From: Limanda limanda
Taxonomy: Eukaryota; Chordata; Actinopteri; Pleuronectiformes; Pleuronectidae
Length of the DNA stretch: 64,000 nucleotides
Direction of reading: 5' to 3'
NCBI RefSeq assembly: GCF_963576545.1
Contig: NC_083641.1
Span: 20,041,523 to 20,105,522, forward strand
Shown here: positions 1 through 10,841 of the stretch, one piece after another
How positions within the stretch are numbered: the first letter of the stretch is position 1
How the letters are laid out: the number at the start of each line of letters is the position of its first letter
The notes under the pieces: model-generated
Told to the model about the DNA's origin: nothing
The model's input: the letters and a program-made list of their open reading frames with translations, nothing else
The model's database searches: none
Position numbers and translations under genes: made by a program

Positions 1-40
1 ACATGTGACGCCACCAAGTGGTTTATTTCTCTAAGGCAGA

Positions 41-3000
41 ATGACGTCCATTCAGAGGTGGCCAGAACAAGGGTGGGCACTTTTACAGCTGCTGCTGGTG
101 GCGTCTTTCTCTCAGGCTGAGGAGCCGCAGTGCAGGCAGAGGGGGGATCGTGAGAACCCTCTACTGTCAAAGGATGGGGACATAATGTTGGGGGGAATCT
201 TCTCTTTCCACAGCAGCTGGAAAGACAGAGAGGAAACCTACATTCACAAACCACTGCCACTGGAGTGCATCAGGTAAAAGATTCCAAAGAAATCTGTAAT
301 ATGGAAAATATTTACAATGAATAAAGATAGAAAACAGGCTAAAACAAATATGATCAAACTAAGAAAATTCTAATTATGTTGTGTGCAATGATACCATCAG
401 AGGCTTTCTTTTAAACTGCTACGAAAAAATACAATTGTTGGACAAACTTGAAATAAAGGAGCAGAAACAAAAATTAATTGAGTTAGTTCAACTTATAGTC
501 AGCAAGTTATATTCACACAATTCCTAATTAGGGTTTGAGGAAAAAAACTCCAACTGTGAAGTTGTCCATGCATTTTATTCAGGAAAGTGTTACCATATCT
601 ATAACTGTTTGCATTAAGTTTGAATTTCATAGGGTTCCAGTTTGCCCAGGCTATGCTTTTTGCCATCGAGGAGATTAATAACACCACAAATTTACTGCCT
701 GGCATCTCTCTGGGATATAAACTTTACGATACCTGTGGCTCCATCGCCGGAAGTGTGAGGGCTGCTCTGGCCTTGGCTAACGGTAACGATGTTGTATCTG
801 CCCCCTCCGCAACGCCGTGTACCAAACCTGCACAGGTGCAGGCCATCATGGGAGAACAATCCTCCTCTCCGTCCATGGCTATAGCTACCGTGATCGGGCC
901 ATTTCATATCCCACTGGTGGGTACGTTTCATAAATGTATAATACTTATGACATTTGTGAAAAATTTTCAGCTGCTTAGAATAAAATATGAGATAATTTGT
1001 TTTGTATTTTACGTCTTTATCTTTAGAGGTTATTTCTTTCTTCTTTTAGATCAGCCACTTCGCCACCTGCGCTTGTCTCAGTGACAAAACCAAGTACCCG
1101 TCCTTCCTCAGAACAATACCCAGTGACTACTACCAGAGCAGAGCCCTGGCCCAGCTGGTCAAGCACTTTGGTTGGAGCTGGGTTGGAGCCATTAACACCA
1201 ATAATGATTACGGAAATAGCGGCATGGCTACGTTCACAGAAAGTGCCCGACAGCTGGGCATCTGTCTGGAGTACTCTGTGTCTTTCTTCAGAACAGACCC
1301 GCCCGACAAAATACTAAAGATAATCAACATCATCAAGGCTTCCACCTCTAAGGTGATTATTGCTTTTGTCTCTCACTTGGATATGGATGTGCTGATACAT
1401 GAGCTGTCCCACCACAACCTGACTGGTTACCAGTGGGTGGGCAGCGAGAGCTGGATCTCTGATTCTCAAACTGCAGAAATTAATGGGCATCACATCCTGG
1501 ACGGGGCCATAGGCCTGTCCATCCCCAAAGCACATGTCAGGGGCATGAGAGAGTTCATACTAAATGTGAAGCCGCTCAATTCATCCGGTAATGAAATGTT
1601 TACAGAGTTCTGGGAGGCTTTATTCAGCTGTAAGTTCAAACAGTCCACAGCGAAGCAGAGACAATGTACTGGGGGTGAAGATCTGACCCAAGTGCACAAC
1701 AGCTTCACTGACATGTCTCTCATGCCGATATTTAACAATGTCTACAAAGGAGTTTATGCTGTGGCTCATGCACTTCATAGCATTCTTGGCTGTAATGAAA
1801 CATGTAATGACAAAGTGCAGCTCAATCCATTGACGGTGAGTTCTTACACAAGAGATAAAGCTTCCACAGTTTCTTATAAGCAGTCTCTCTGTGATAGACA
1901 TAGAGGATGTCCATTAACTATGATCTGTCTTCTTCAGATTTTACATCACATAGGAAGGATTCAGTTCAAAACAAAGGAAGGAGACAAGGTTTACTTTAAT
2001 GAAGATGGCGACCCAGCAGCAGAGTATGAAATCATAAACTGGCAGCGAGCAGAAAGTGGCTTTGTGGAGTTTGTCACAGTTGGTCTTTATGATGCGTCTT
2101 TACCTGCAGACAAACAGCTGAATCTGCACAATACGTCTTTAATCTGGGCACAGAACTCAAAACAAGTCAGTATATACCTGCAGTATAATTGTGTAGTTGC
2201 ACCAAAATGAATACAACTGAATGCACGTGTATTTCCTCAAAGTCGTTTTCTTCATGCAGGTGCCTGTGTCAGTTTGCAGTGAGAATTGTCCCCCAGGAAC
2301 CAGGAAGGTTCTCCAGAAAGGAAAACATGTCTGCTGCTTTGACTGTATAAGATGTGCAGAGGGAGAAATAAGCAACGTTGCAGGTTTAGTGATATATATA
2401 TTTATATTTTTTCACTTTGCTGTTCCACAAATCAAAGTTTTCAGAGTCCAGACCAATCCTAACAAATGGCATTTATCTGTATTCTAATGTCAAAATCAGG
2501 TAAGGTTTCCTGGGGGAAAACATGTGTAGTTTCTCTATTACAAATAAATGAAAAAATTATTTGTGAATTAAACATATCAAACCAAGCAAAGTGTCATAAA
2601 TCACCTAAAATTAGTATCTATATAGTATATAAAGTCAAATTTGAAGACCACAGGTGAAAAGTGAATTAACAAAGTTATAACAATATGAATTATGCAGTAA
2701 TAAGCCTGAAGCCAGCGAATTGTGATGCCTGAAATTAGGTCTGTGGCAATCACAGGATGAATGTCTTTTTATTCTAAAACATAAAATACAACAGTAAATA
2801 TCATGATTTTTTGAAAAGACAGTTGCTATATAAGTGGCCTATGTCAGGGACTTAGTGTAGATGCAATAAAAGAACAATGAAATTAAACTAATCTACTCGG
2901 CAAGTCACACTTGCTTTAATACCTTTCAGATTCTGTCTCCTGTGTGCGATGCCATCCTGAATTCTGGTCAAATGAGGGAAGAGACGCCTGTGTGAAGAAA

Positions 3001-3837
3001 GAGGCAGAGTTTCTTTCGTATGAAGAAATTATGGGAGCTCTGCTCACCGCAGCGTCCCTGTTTGGAACATGTATGACTGCAGTCGTGGCACTCATCTTTT
3101 TCAGAAACAGGAAAACTCCCATCGTCAGGGCCAACAACTCCGAACTCAGCTTCCTGCTGCTCTTCTCCCTGACTCTGTGCTTCCTGTGCTCCCTGAGCTT
3201 CATCGGCCGGCCCTCCGAGTGGTCCTGCAAGCTGCGGCACACTGCGTTCGGCATCACCTTCGTCCTCTGCATCTCTTGTGTCCTCGGAAAAACTATGGTG
3301 GTGTTAATGGCCTTCAGGGCGAGACTTCCAGGCAGAAATGTGATGAAATGGTTTGGTCCTGCACAGCAGAGGCTCAGTGTTCTAGGGTTCACTCTCATAC
3401 AGGTTATTATATGCATCTTATGGTTGACAATTTCTCCCCCTTTCCCAGTCAAGAACTTTGAAGAATTCAAGGACAAAATCATCCTGGAGTGCGCGCTGGG
3501 CTCAGCTGTAGGATTCTGGGCCGTACTTGGGTATATCGGGATTCTGGCCATTTTATGTTTCATTCTTGCTTTTCTGGCGCGGAAATTACCCGATAACTTT
3601 AACGAAGCCAAATTCATCACCTTCAGCATGTTGATATTCTGCGCAGTCTGGATCTCTTTTATTCCAGCCTATGTCAGCTCCCCTGGGAAGTTCAGTGTAG
3701 CAGTGGAAATCTTTGCTATTTTGGCCTCAAGTTTTGGACTCCTTATTTGTATTTTTATTCCAAAATGTTATATTATCTTATATAAACCGGAGAAGAATAC
3801 AAAGAAGAATATTATGGGGAAGGTGGAACTAAAATAA
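41..3837 (+). CDS. OlfC / V2R-like olfactory receptor, copy 1 (six exons, 858 aa)
   Basis: Exons: 41-273, 619-916, 1050-1835, 1938-2165, 2260-2383, 2930-3837; all introns are GT-AG and the joined frame is open. Residues 1-26 form a signal peptide ending in SFSQA. Residues about 45-515 are the Venus-flytrap ligand-binding domain; D203, Y231 and E310 align with amino-acid-contacting residues of CaSR-type receptors, suggesting amino-acid odorants. Nine cysteines (521, 525, 540, 541, 544, 547, 561, 564, 577) form the NCD3G linker. Seven helices lie at about 590-614, 628-648, 660-685, 704-725, 742-773, 783-805 and 810-835, with [10 protein letters not shown] at 775-784 and [11 protein letters not shown] near the short tail. 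The exon 2 acceptor at 618/619 gives the CTSLNF join matching CaSR spacing. The promoter lies outside the window. The 3' flank to about 4340 is untranslated, with AATAAA at 4228. Sequence type A, closest to copy 7. H538 replaces the P seen in the other full copies. Confidence 0.93.
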
Positions 3838-4340
3838 ATAGAATGGCAAACAGTAAAGCACCTTATTCCAACAAGGCCCAATTGTCCCCTCAAATCCATT
3901 AAGCAGAACTCATAGATATAAGTCTCCTTAATATGCATGATTTATTTTGTATCAAGATCCATAAATCGATCCCTGGTAAAACTGCAAAAATGTTGAAAAA
4001 TACCCCATCTGGCAATGTTAAGAAAGTAAAAAAGTCCTCCTGCTCTGTATCCACACCAACATTTAATGGGTTCTTTCTTGACCCATACCGCATGATTTCA
4101 CCAAGTTTCGTATAAATCCATCTGGTAGTTTTAGGGTAATCTTGCTCACAAACAAACAAAAGCAACAATCTAAAGTGTGGTCTCAATATGTTCTCATGCC
4201 ATCATTGTTTCTACATAATAACTGTCAAATAAACAACTCTATTCTATATTCAATATCGTACTGTATATCATTTATACGATTTTGTTTAAAGTATGTTACA
4301 CTTCGCCAAATGCTTCTGTTGATGCTTCTGTAAAAATAAA

Positions 4341-4395
4341 GTACGGCCCACAGGCCATACTTTATTTTTAATCCAGCCCGCCGAACTTGTCCAAA

Positions 4396-4429
<34 letters not shown>

Positions 4430-6865
4430 AATAATAATACTTTTTTGTTGTTGTTGTGTTTTTATGTTTTTATATTCATTCAACAGCCAGAGCAAATTCT
4501 AGGTAAGTGTAAACCTACTTGGCAATAAATACATACTGATTCTGATTCTGAAATCACTAAAATTTTACCTTTCTCCTGTAATGCCCCCATTTCCCCGTTA
4601 GATGGCGCACTTTGACCGGGAGTGTGGTGTATAGGGCTCGAAAGGGCACATGATCTCCCGTTACTTTTTCGCTTTGCCCTGTGAGCCCTTCTATCAAATG
4701 AGCGGATCAAGGAAATGAAAAGTGGACAATGAGTGCCGAGTGTTTAACACGGAGTGGACAACAAAATACTTTTTCACTGAAGTTCCATCCAAGGCTGTAT
4801 GCCTGATATGCCGAGAAACTGTTGCAGTATTCAAGGAGTACAACATTAGCTGTCACTTTGCTACGAAGCATGCTAACTATGTTAGCAAGCAGTCAACGCA
4901 AGAATTGGCGACTAATTTACAGACTCAGCAACATTTCTTTCACCGACAAACTGCAATTCAAGAGTCAACTACCAAGGCAAGTTTTTTGGTGGCATTCGAA
5001 ATTACAAAGGCTAGCAAGCCTTTCTCCGTAGGCAAGTTAGTAAAATAATGCATGGTACGGACAGCAGACATCTTGTGTCCGGTGATCAAAAGCAAATTTG
5101 AAAAAGTCTGTTCATCACGCAGGACTGTGACTCACCGTGTGGAACTGATTGATGAAAATATAGCCAGCCAATTAAAAAAAAAGTCTGATTCCTTTGAGTT
5201 ATATTCACTAGCACTGGATGAAAGTACAGACGTAAAAGACACTGCTCAGCTCCTCGTTTTTATCCGAGGCATTGACGACAGTTTTGCGATAGCAGAGGAG
5301 GGTTTGACCATGGAGTCCCTGAAAGGAACAAAGCGGGGAGAGGACTTGTATAACCAGGTGTCTGCTGTCATCAAAAGAATGAAGCTACCTTGGAGTAAAC
5401 CTGTCAATGTCACAACGGATGGATCACAAAATGTAACTGGAAAAAATGTTGGGCTGCTGAAAAGAATCCAGGATCGGGTGAAAGAGGAAAACCCTGACCA
5501 GGATCTTATTTTCTATCATCCATCAGGAATCCCTGTGTAAGTCTGTATCGCAGCTTAATCATGTCGTGAATCCAGTCGAAAAACTTGTAAACTTTATAAG
5601 AGCACTGGGACTTCAGAACCATCAGTTTATTACGTTCCTGGAGGAAACTGATGCAGATAATCAGGACTTGCTGTACCACTCTCGTGTACGCTGGTTAAGT
5701 TTAGGGAAAGTGTTGCAACGAGTGTTGGAGCTGAAAGAGGACATCATCATATTTTTGGAGTTGATGGGGAAATCTGAAAAATTCCCTGAGCTAAGCGACA
5801 AGAACTGGCTTTGTGACTTTGCGTTTGCTGTGGACATATTTTCACACATGAATGAGCTGAATGTGAAACTGCAGGGGAAAGATCAGTTTGTTCACGACAT
5901 GTAAAAACATGTGAAAGCCTTCAAATCAAAGCTCACTTTGTTCTCCAGACAAATTGCGAACAAATCTTTCGCTCATTTCCCCTCACTTACCATGCAGGGA
6001 GAGGTACCGCGTAACACCAAAAAATACAGCAAATCACTTGAAGACCTGCATGCAGAATTCTGCCGTAGGTTCTGATTTCGAAAAACATTGAACAGTCACT
6101 TCAGCTGGTGTCCTGTCCCCTGTCACAGGACCCTGAAACAGCACCACAGGAGCTGCAGTTGGAACTGATAGATCTTCAGTCTGACTCCGTCCTAAAGGAG
6201 AAGTTCAACTCTGTTAAACTGAATGACTTTTATGCTTCACTTAACAGAGCCACGTTTCCAAACCTCCGGAGGACTGCACAGTAGATACTGACTTTGTTTG
6301 GCTTGAATTATGTGTGTGAGCAGACATTCAGCGTCATGAACGCCAACAAAGCCCGTCACAGATCAAAGTTAACGGATCAGCACCTCAGATCTATCCTGAG
6401 AATTGCCACAACCAAAGTAACTACAGAGCTGGATGCACTGGCAAAAATGGGAGATCAACAACACTGTTCCCACTGAAACTGAAAGTGATGATGTGTAGAT
6501 GCAGCGACCTTGGAGCCAAATCTCCTACAAACAGCCTGCGTGGCTGCTCTTACCTGTTAATGTAGATAAAAAAAGAAGTTCAAGGAAGGTAATTGGTTGG
6601 GGTGCAGACCTCAGATGTTTTGATAATATTCTATCAGTCACGTTACGACATGTTTTTGTATGGTTCATGTTCGTGAAATTTGTTGAATTGCCTTGCAAAT
6701 AAATGCTTTGCTACCTGTTAAAGGCCAAATCCTTACATGTAGTGATTTTTACATGTCATTTATATTAGTTCTCACAACCACTCCATCCATCTGTTCCTGG
6801 CCGGCCTTTCTTTCAAATTTTAGAACCCATTGTGGCCCACGAGTCAAAACGTTTGACAACCCCTG
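4341..6865 (+). mobile_element. hAT (Charlie/GTF2IRD2-type) transposon, spacer 1, decayed
   Basis: Transposase pieces lie on the + strand. 4722-5045 holds a BED-type finger (CLIC then HFATKH). 5052-5537 holds the RNase H-like core with LALDESTD and TTDGSQN. 5566-5901 is the middle part, and 6144-6476 the C-terminal hAT dimerisation region with CEQTFSVMNANKARH. It is broken by TAA at 5046 (GAA is kept in spacer 7), a frame change near 5520-5565, TAA at 5902, a frame change before 6144 and TAG at 6282. The right terminal repeat ends at 6865 (CCCCTG). The left edge near 4341 is approximate because no clean terminal repeat is visible. A (TTA)n run lies at about 4397-4440. No active product is expected. 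Confidence 0.85.
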
Positions 6866-7038
6866 GGCTAAGCCTTTCTCGTCTTTTGGCACCTCCCTCC
6901 TCTTGTCCCACCTCACAAGTCCAGAGCAATGAATCATCACTGTTCGGGTATAAAAAATGTATAAATACCAGTGCAAAGCGTCTGATTTAAACTGTGGCAC
7001 ATGTGACGCCACCAAGTGGTTTATTTCTGTAAGGCAGA
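6866..7038 (+). promoter_or_regulatory. Core promoter of copy 2 (TATA) with short 5' UTR
   Basis: A double TATA-like stretch TATAAAAAATGTATAAATA lies at 6949-6967, 90 bp before the ATG. The 84 bp before it, starting directly at the end of the hAT right terminal repeat, are almost unchanged in every unit and include CACCTCCCTCCTCTTG and CAATGAATCATCAC. Promoter role is inferred from position, conservation and the TATA match. Confidence 0.7.
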
Positions 7039-10000
7039 ATGACATCCATTCAGAGGTGGTCAGAACAAGGGTGGGCACTTTTACAGCTGCTGCTGGTGGC
7101 GTCTTTCTCTCAGGCTGAGGAGCCACAGTGCAGGCAGAGGGGGGATCCTGAGAACCCTCCACTGTCTCAGGATGGGGACATAATGTTGGGGGGAATCTTC
7201 TCTTTCCACAGCAGCTGGAAAGACAGAGAGGAAACCTACACTCACAAACCATTGCCACTGGAGTGCACCAGGTAAATTATTCAGTAGAAATCTATAATAT
7301 GGAAAATATATACAGGAGGAAATGAATAGAGATAGAAAACAGGCTTAAAAAAAATATGATCGAAGTAAGAAAATTCAAATTATGTTGTGTGCATTGATAC
7401 CATCAGAGGCTTTCATTTAAACTGCTACAAGAAAATACAATTGCTGGTCCAACTTGAAAAAAATGAACAGAAACAAAAATTAATTGCGTTTGTTCAACTT
7501 ATAGTCAGCAAGTTATATTCACACAATTCCTAATTAAAGTTTGAGGGAAAAAACTGCAACTGTAAAGTTGTCCATGCATTTTATTCAGGAAAGTGTTACC
7601 ATATCTTAACCTAACTGTTTGCATTAAGTTTGACTTTCAGAGCGTTCCAGATTGCCCAGGCTATGCTTTTTGCCATCGAGGAAATAAATAACACTACAAA
7701 TTTACTGCCTGGCATCTCTCTGGGATATAAAATGTACGATGACTGTGGCTCCATCGCCAGAAGTGTGAGGGCTGCTCTGGCCTTGGCTAACGGTAACGAT
7801 GTTGTATCTGCCCCCTCCGCAACACCGTGTACCAAACCTGCACAGGTGCAGGCCATCATGGGAGAATCCTCCTCCTCTTCCATGGCTATAGCTACCGTCA
7901 TCGGGCCATTTCATATCCCACTGGTGGGTACGTTTCTTAAATGTATAATGCTTGTGATCTTTTTTTATCATTTTTTAGCTGCTTAGAGTAAATTAGGATA
8001 GATTTTTTTTAATATATCTTTAGAGGTAATTTCTTTCTTCTTTTAGATCAGCCACTATGCTACCTGCGCTTGTCTAAGTGACAAAACCAAGTACCCGTCC
8101 TTCCTCAGAACAATACCCAGTGACTACTACCAGAGCAGAGCCCTGGCCCAGCTGGTCAAGCACTTTGATTGGAGCTGGGTTGGAGCCATTAGAACCAATG
8201 ACGATTACGGAAATAGCGGCATGGCTACGTTCACAGTAAGTGCCCGACAGCTGGGCATCTGTCTGGAGTACTCTGTGTCTTTCTTCAGAACAGACCCGTC
8301 CGACAAAATACTAAAGATAATCAACGTCATCAAGGCTTCCACCTCTAGGGTGATTATTGCTTTTCTCTCTGCCTTGGATATGGATGTGCTGATACATGAG
8401 CTGTCCCACCACAACCTGACTGGTTACCAGTGGGTGGGCAGCGAGGGCTGGATCCTTGATTCTCAAACTGCAGAAATGAATGGGCATCACATCCTGGACG
8501 GGGCCATAGGCCTGTCCATCCCCAAAGCACATGTCAGGGGCATGACAGAGTTCATAATGAATGTGAAGCCGCTCAATTCATCCGGTAATGAAATGTTTAC
8601 AGAGTTCTGGGAGGCTTTATTCAGCTGTAAGTTCAAACAGTCCACAGCGAAGCAGAGAGAATGTACTGGGGGTGAAGATCTGACCCAAGTGCACAACAGC
8701 TTCACTGACATGTCTCTCATGCCAATATTTAACAATGTCTACAAAGGAGTTTATGCCGTGGCTCATGCACTTCATAGTATTCTTGGCTGTAATGAAACAT
8801 GTAACGACAAAGTGCAGCTCAATCCATTGACGGTGAGTTCTTACACAAGAGATAACGCTTCCACAGTTTCTTATAAGCAGTCTCTCTTTGATAGACATAG
8901 AGGATGTCCATTAACTATGATCTGTCTTCTTCAGATTTTACATCACATAGGAAGGATTCAGTTCAAAACAAAGGAAGGAGACAAGGTTTACTTTAATGAA
9001 GATGGCGACCCAGCAGCAGAGTATGAAATAATAAACTGGCAGCGAGCAGAAAGTGGCTTTGTGGAGTTTGTCACAGTCGGTCTTTATGATGCGTCTTTAC
9101 CTGCAGACAAACAGCTGAATCTGCACAATACATCTTTAATCTGGGCCCAGAACTCAAAACAAGTCAGTATATACCTGCAGTATAGTTGTGTAGTTGCACC
9201 AAAATGAATACAACTGAATGCACGTGTATTTGCTCAAAGTCGTTTTCTTCATGCAGGTGCCTGTGTCAGTTTGCAGTGAGAATTGTCCCCCAGGAACCAG
9301 GAAGGTTCTCCAGAAAGGAAAACCTGTCTGCTGCTTTGACTGTATAAGATGTGCAGAGGGAGAAATAAGCAACATTGCAGGTTTAGTGATATATATATTT
9401 TTATTTTTTCACTTTGCTGTTCCACAAACCAAAGTTTTCAGAGTCCAGACCAATCCTCACAACTGGCATGTATCTGTTTTCTAATGTCCAAATCAGGTAA
9501 GGTTTCCTGGGGGAAAAAATGTGTAGTTTCTCTATTACAAATAAATGAAAAAATTATTTGTGAATTAAACATATCAAACAAAGCAAAGTGTCATAAATCA
9601 CCTAAATATAGTATATGCATTAATAACTCTAATATTAAAGTAAAATTTGAAGACCCCAGGTGAAAAGTGAATTAACAAAGTTATAACAATATGAATTATG
9701 CAGTAATAAGCCTGAAGCCAGCGAATTGTGATGCCTGAAATGAGGTCTGTGGCAATCACAGGATGAATGTCTTTTTATTCGAAAACATAAAATACAACAG
9801 TAAATATCATGATTTTTTGAAAAGACAGTTGCTATAAGTGGCCTATGTCAGGGACTTAGTGTAGATGCAATAAAACAACAATGAAATTAAACTAATCTAC
9901 TCGGCAAGTCACACCTGCTTTAATACCTTTCAGATTCTGTCTCCTGTGTGCGGTGCCATCGTGAATTCTGGTCAAATGAGGGAAGAGACGCCTGTGTGAA

Positions 10001-10841
10001 GAAAGAGGCAGAGTTTCTTTCGTATGAAGAAATTATGGGAGCGCTGCTCACCGCGGCGTCCCTGTTTGGAACATGTATGACCGCAGTCGTGGCACTCATC
10101 TTTTTCAGAAACAGGAAAACTCCCATCGTCAGGGCCAACAACTCCGAACTCAGCTTCCTGCTGCTCTTCTCCCTGACTCTGTGCTTCCTGTGCTCCCTGA
10201 GCTTCATCGGCCGGCCCTCCGAGTGGTCCTGCAAGCTGCGGCACACTGCGTTCGGCATCACCTTCGTCCTCTGCATCTCTTGTGTCCTCGGAAAAACTAT
10301 GGTGGTGTTAATGGCCTTCAGGGCGAGACTTCCAGGCAGAAATGTGATGAAATGGTTTGGTCCTGCACAGCAGAGGCTCAGTGTTCTAGGGTTCACTCTC
10401 ATACAGGTTATTATATGCATCTTATGGTTGACAATTTCTCCCCCTTTCCCAGTCAAGAACTTTGAAAAATTCAAGGACAAAATCATCCTGGAGTGCGCGC
10501 TGGGCTCAGCTGTAGGATTCTGGGCCGTACTTGGGTATATCGGGATTCTGGCCATTTTATGTTTCATTCTTGCTTTTCTGGCGCGGAAATTACCCGATAA
10601 CTTTAACGAAGCCAAATTCATCACCTTCGGCATGTTGATATTCTGCGCAGTCTGGATCACTTTTATTCCAGCCTATGTCAGCTCCCCTGGGAAGTTCATT
10701 GTAGCAGTGGAAATCTTTGCTATTTTGGCCTCAAGTTTTGGACTCCTTATTTGTATTTTTATTCCAAAATGTTATATTATCTTATATAAACCGGAGAAGA
10801 ATACAAAGAAGAATATTATGGGGAAGGTGGAACTAAAATAA
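7039..10841 (+). CDS. OlfC / V2R-like olfactory receptor, copy 2 (six exons, 857 aa)
   Basis: Exons: 7039-7271, 7629-7923, 8047-8832, 8935-9162, 9257-9380, 9934-10841. The joined frame is open, with the same signal peptide, ligand-binding, nine-cysteine and seven-helix layout as copy 1. Exon 2 is one codon shorter in the serine run after MGE, so the protein has 857 residues. Exons 1-2 resemble copies 4-6 (FRAFQ, GYKMYD), whereas exons 3-6 are closer to copies 1 and 7 ([23 protein letters not shown]), so the gene looks mosaic. In copy-1 numbering it has private changes G218D, E241V, P262S, P566R, E735K, S789G and S812I; several fall in conserved positions, so constraint may be relaxed. A TATA element lies 90 bp upstream of the ATG. 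The 3' flank to about 11556 is untranslated, with AATAAA at 11232. Confidence 0.92.

Noticed and set aside
1938..2210. Reading exon 4 on into intron 4 to the stop at 2210
   Set aside because: CAA|GTCAGT is a donor, and exon 5 (2260) supplies the cysteine-rich segment in the correct phase; the read-through tail has no homology to class C receptors.
2916..3629. Antisense ORF of about 240 codons opposite exon 6, repeated in every copy
   Set aside because: It is the shadow of the coding strand of the conserved seven-helix exon; it has no domain of its own, and its recurrence only follows from duplication of the exon.
3838..4340. Small ORFs of 60-95 codons after each receptor stop codon
   Set aside because: They lie in the 3' untranslated block near the AATAAA signal; conservation among units is explained by recent duplication.
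4722..6476. A live ZBED/GTF2IRD2-like host gene
   Set aside because: Each of the eight copies has several stops or frame changes, and the sequence ends in a hAT-type terminal repeat.
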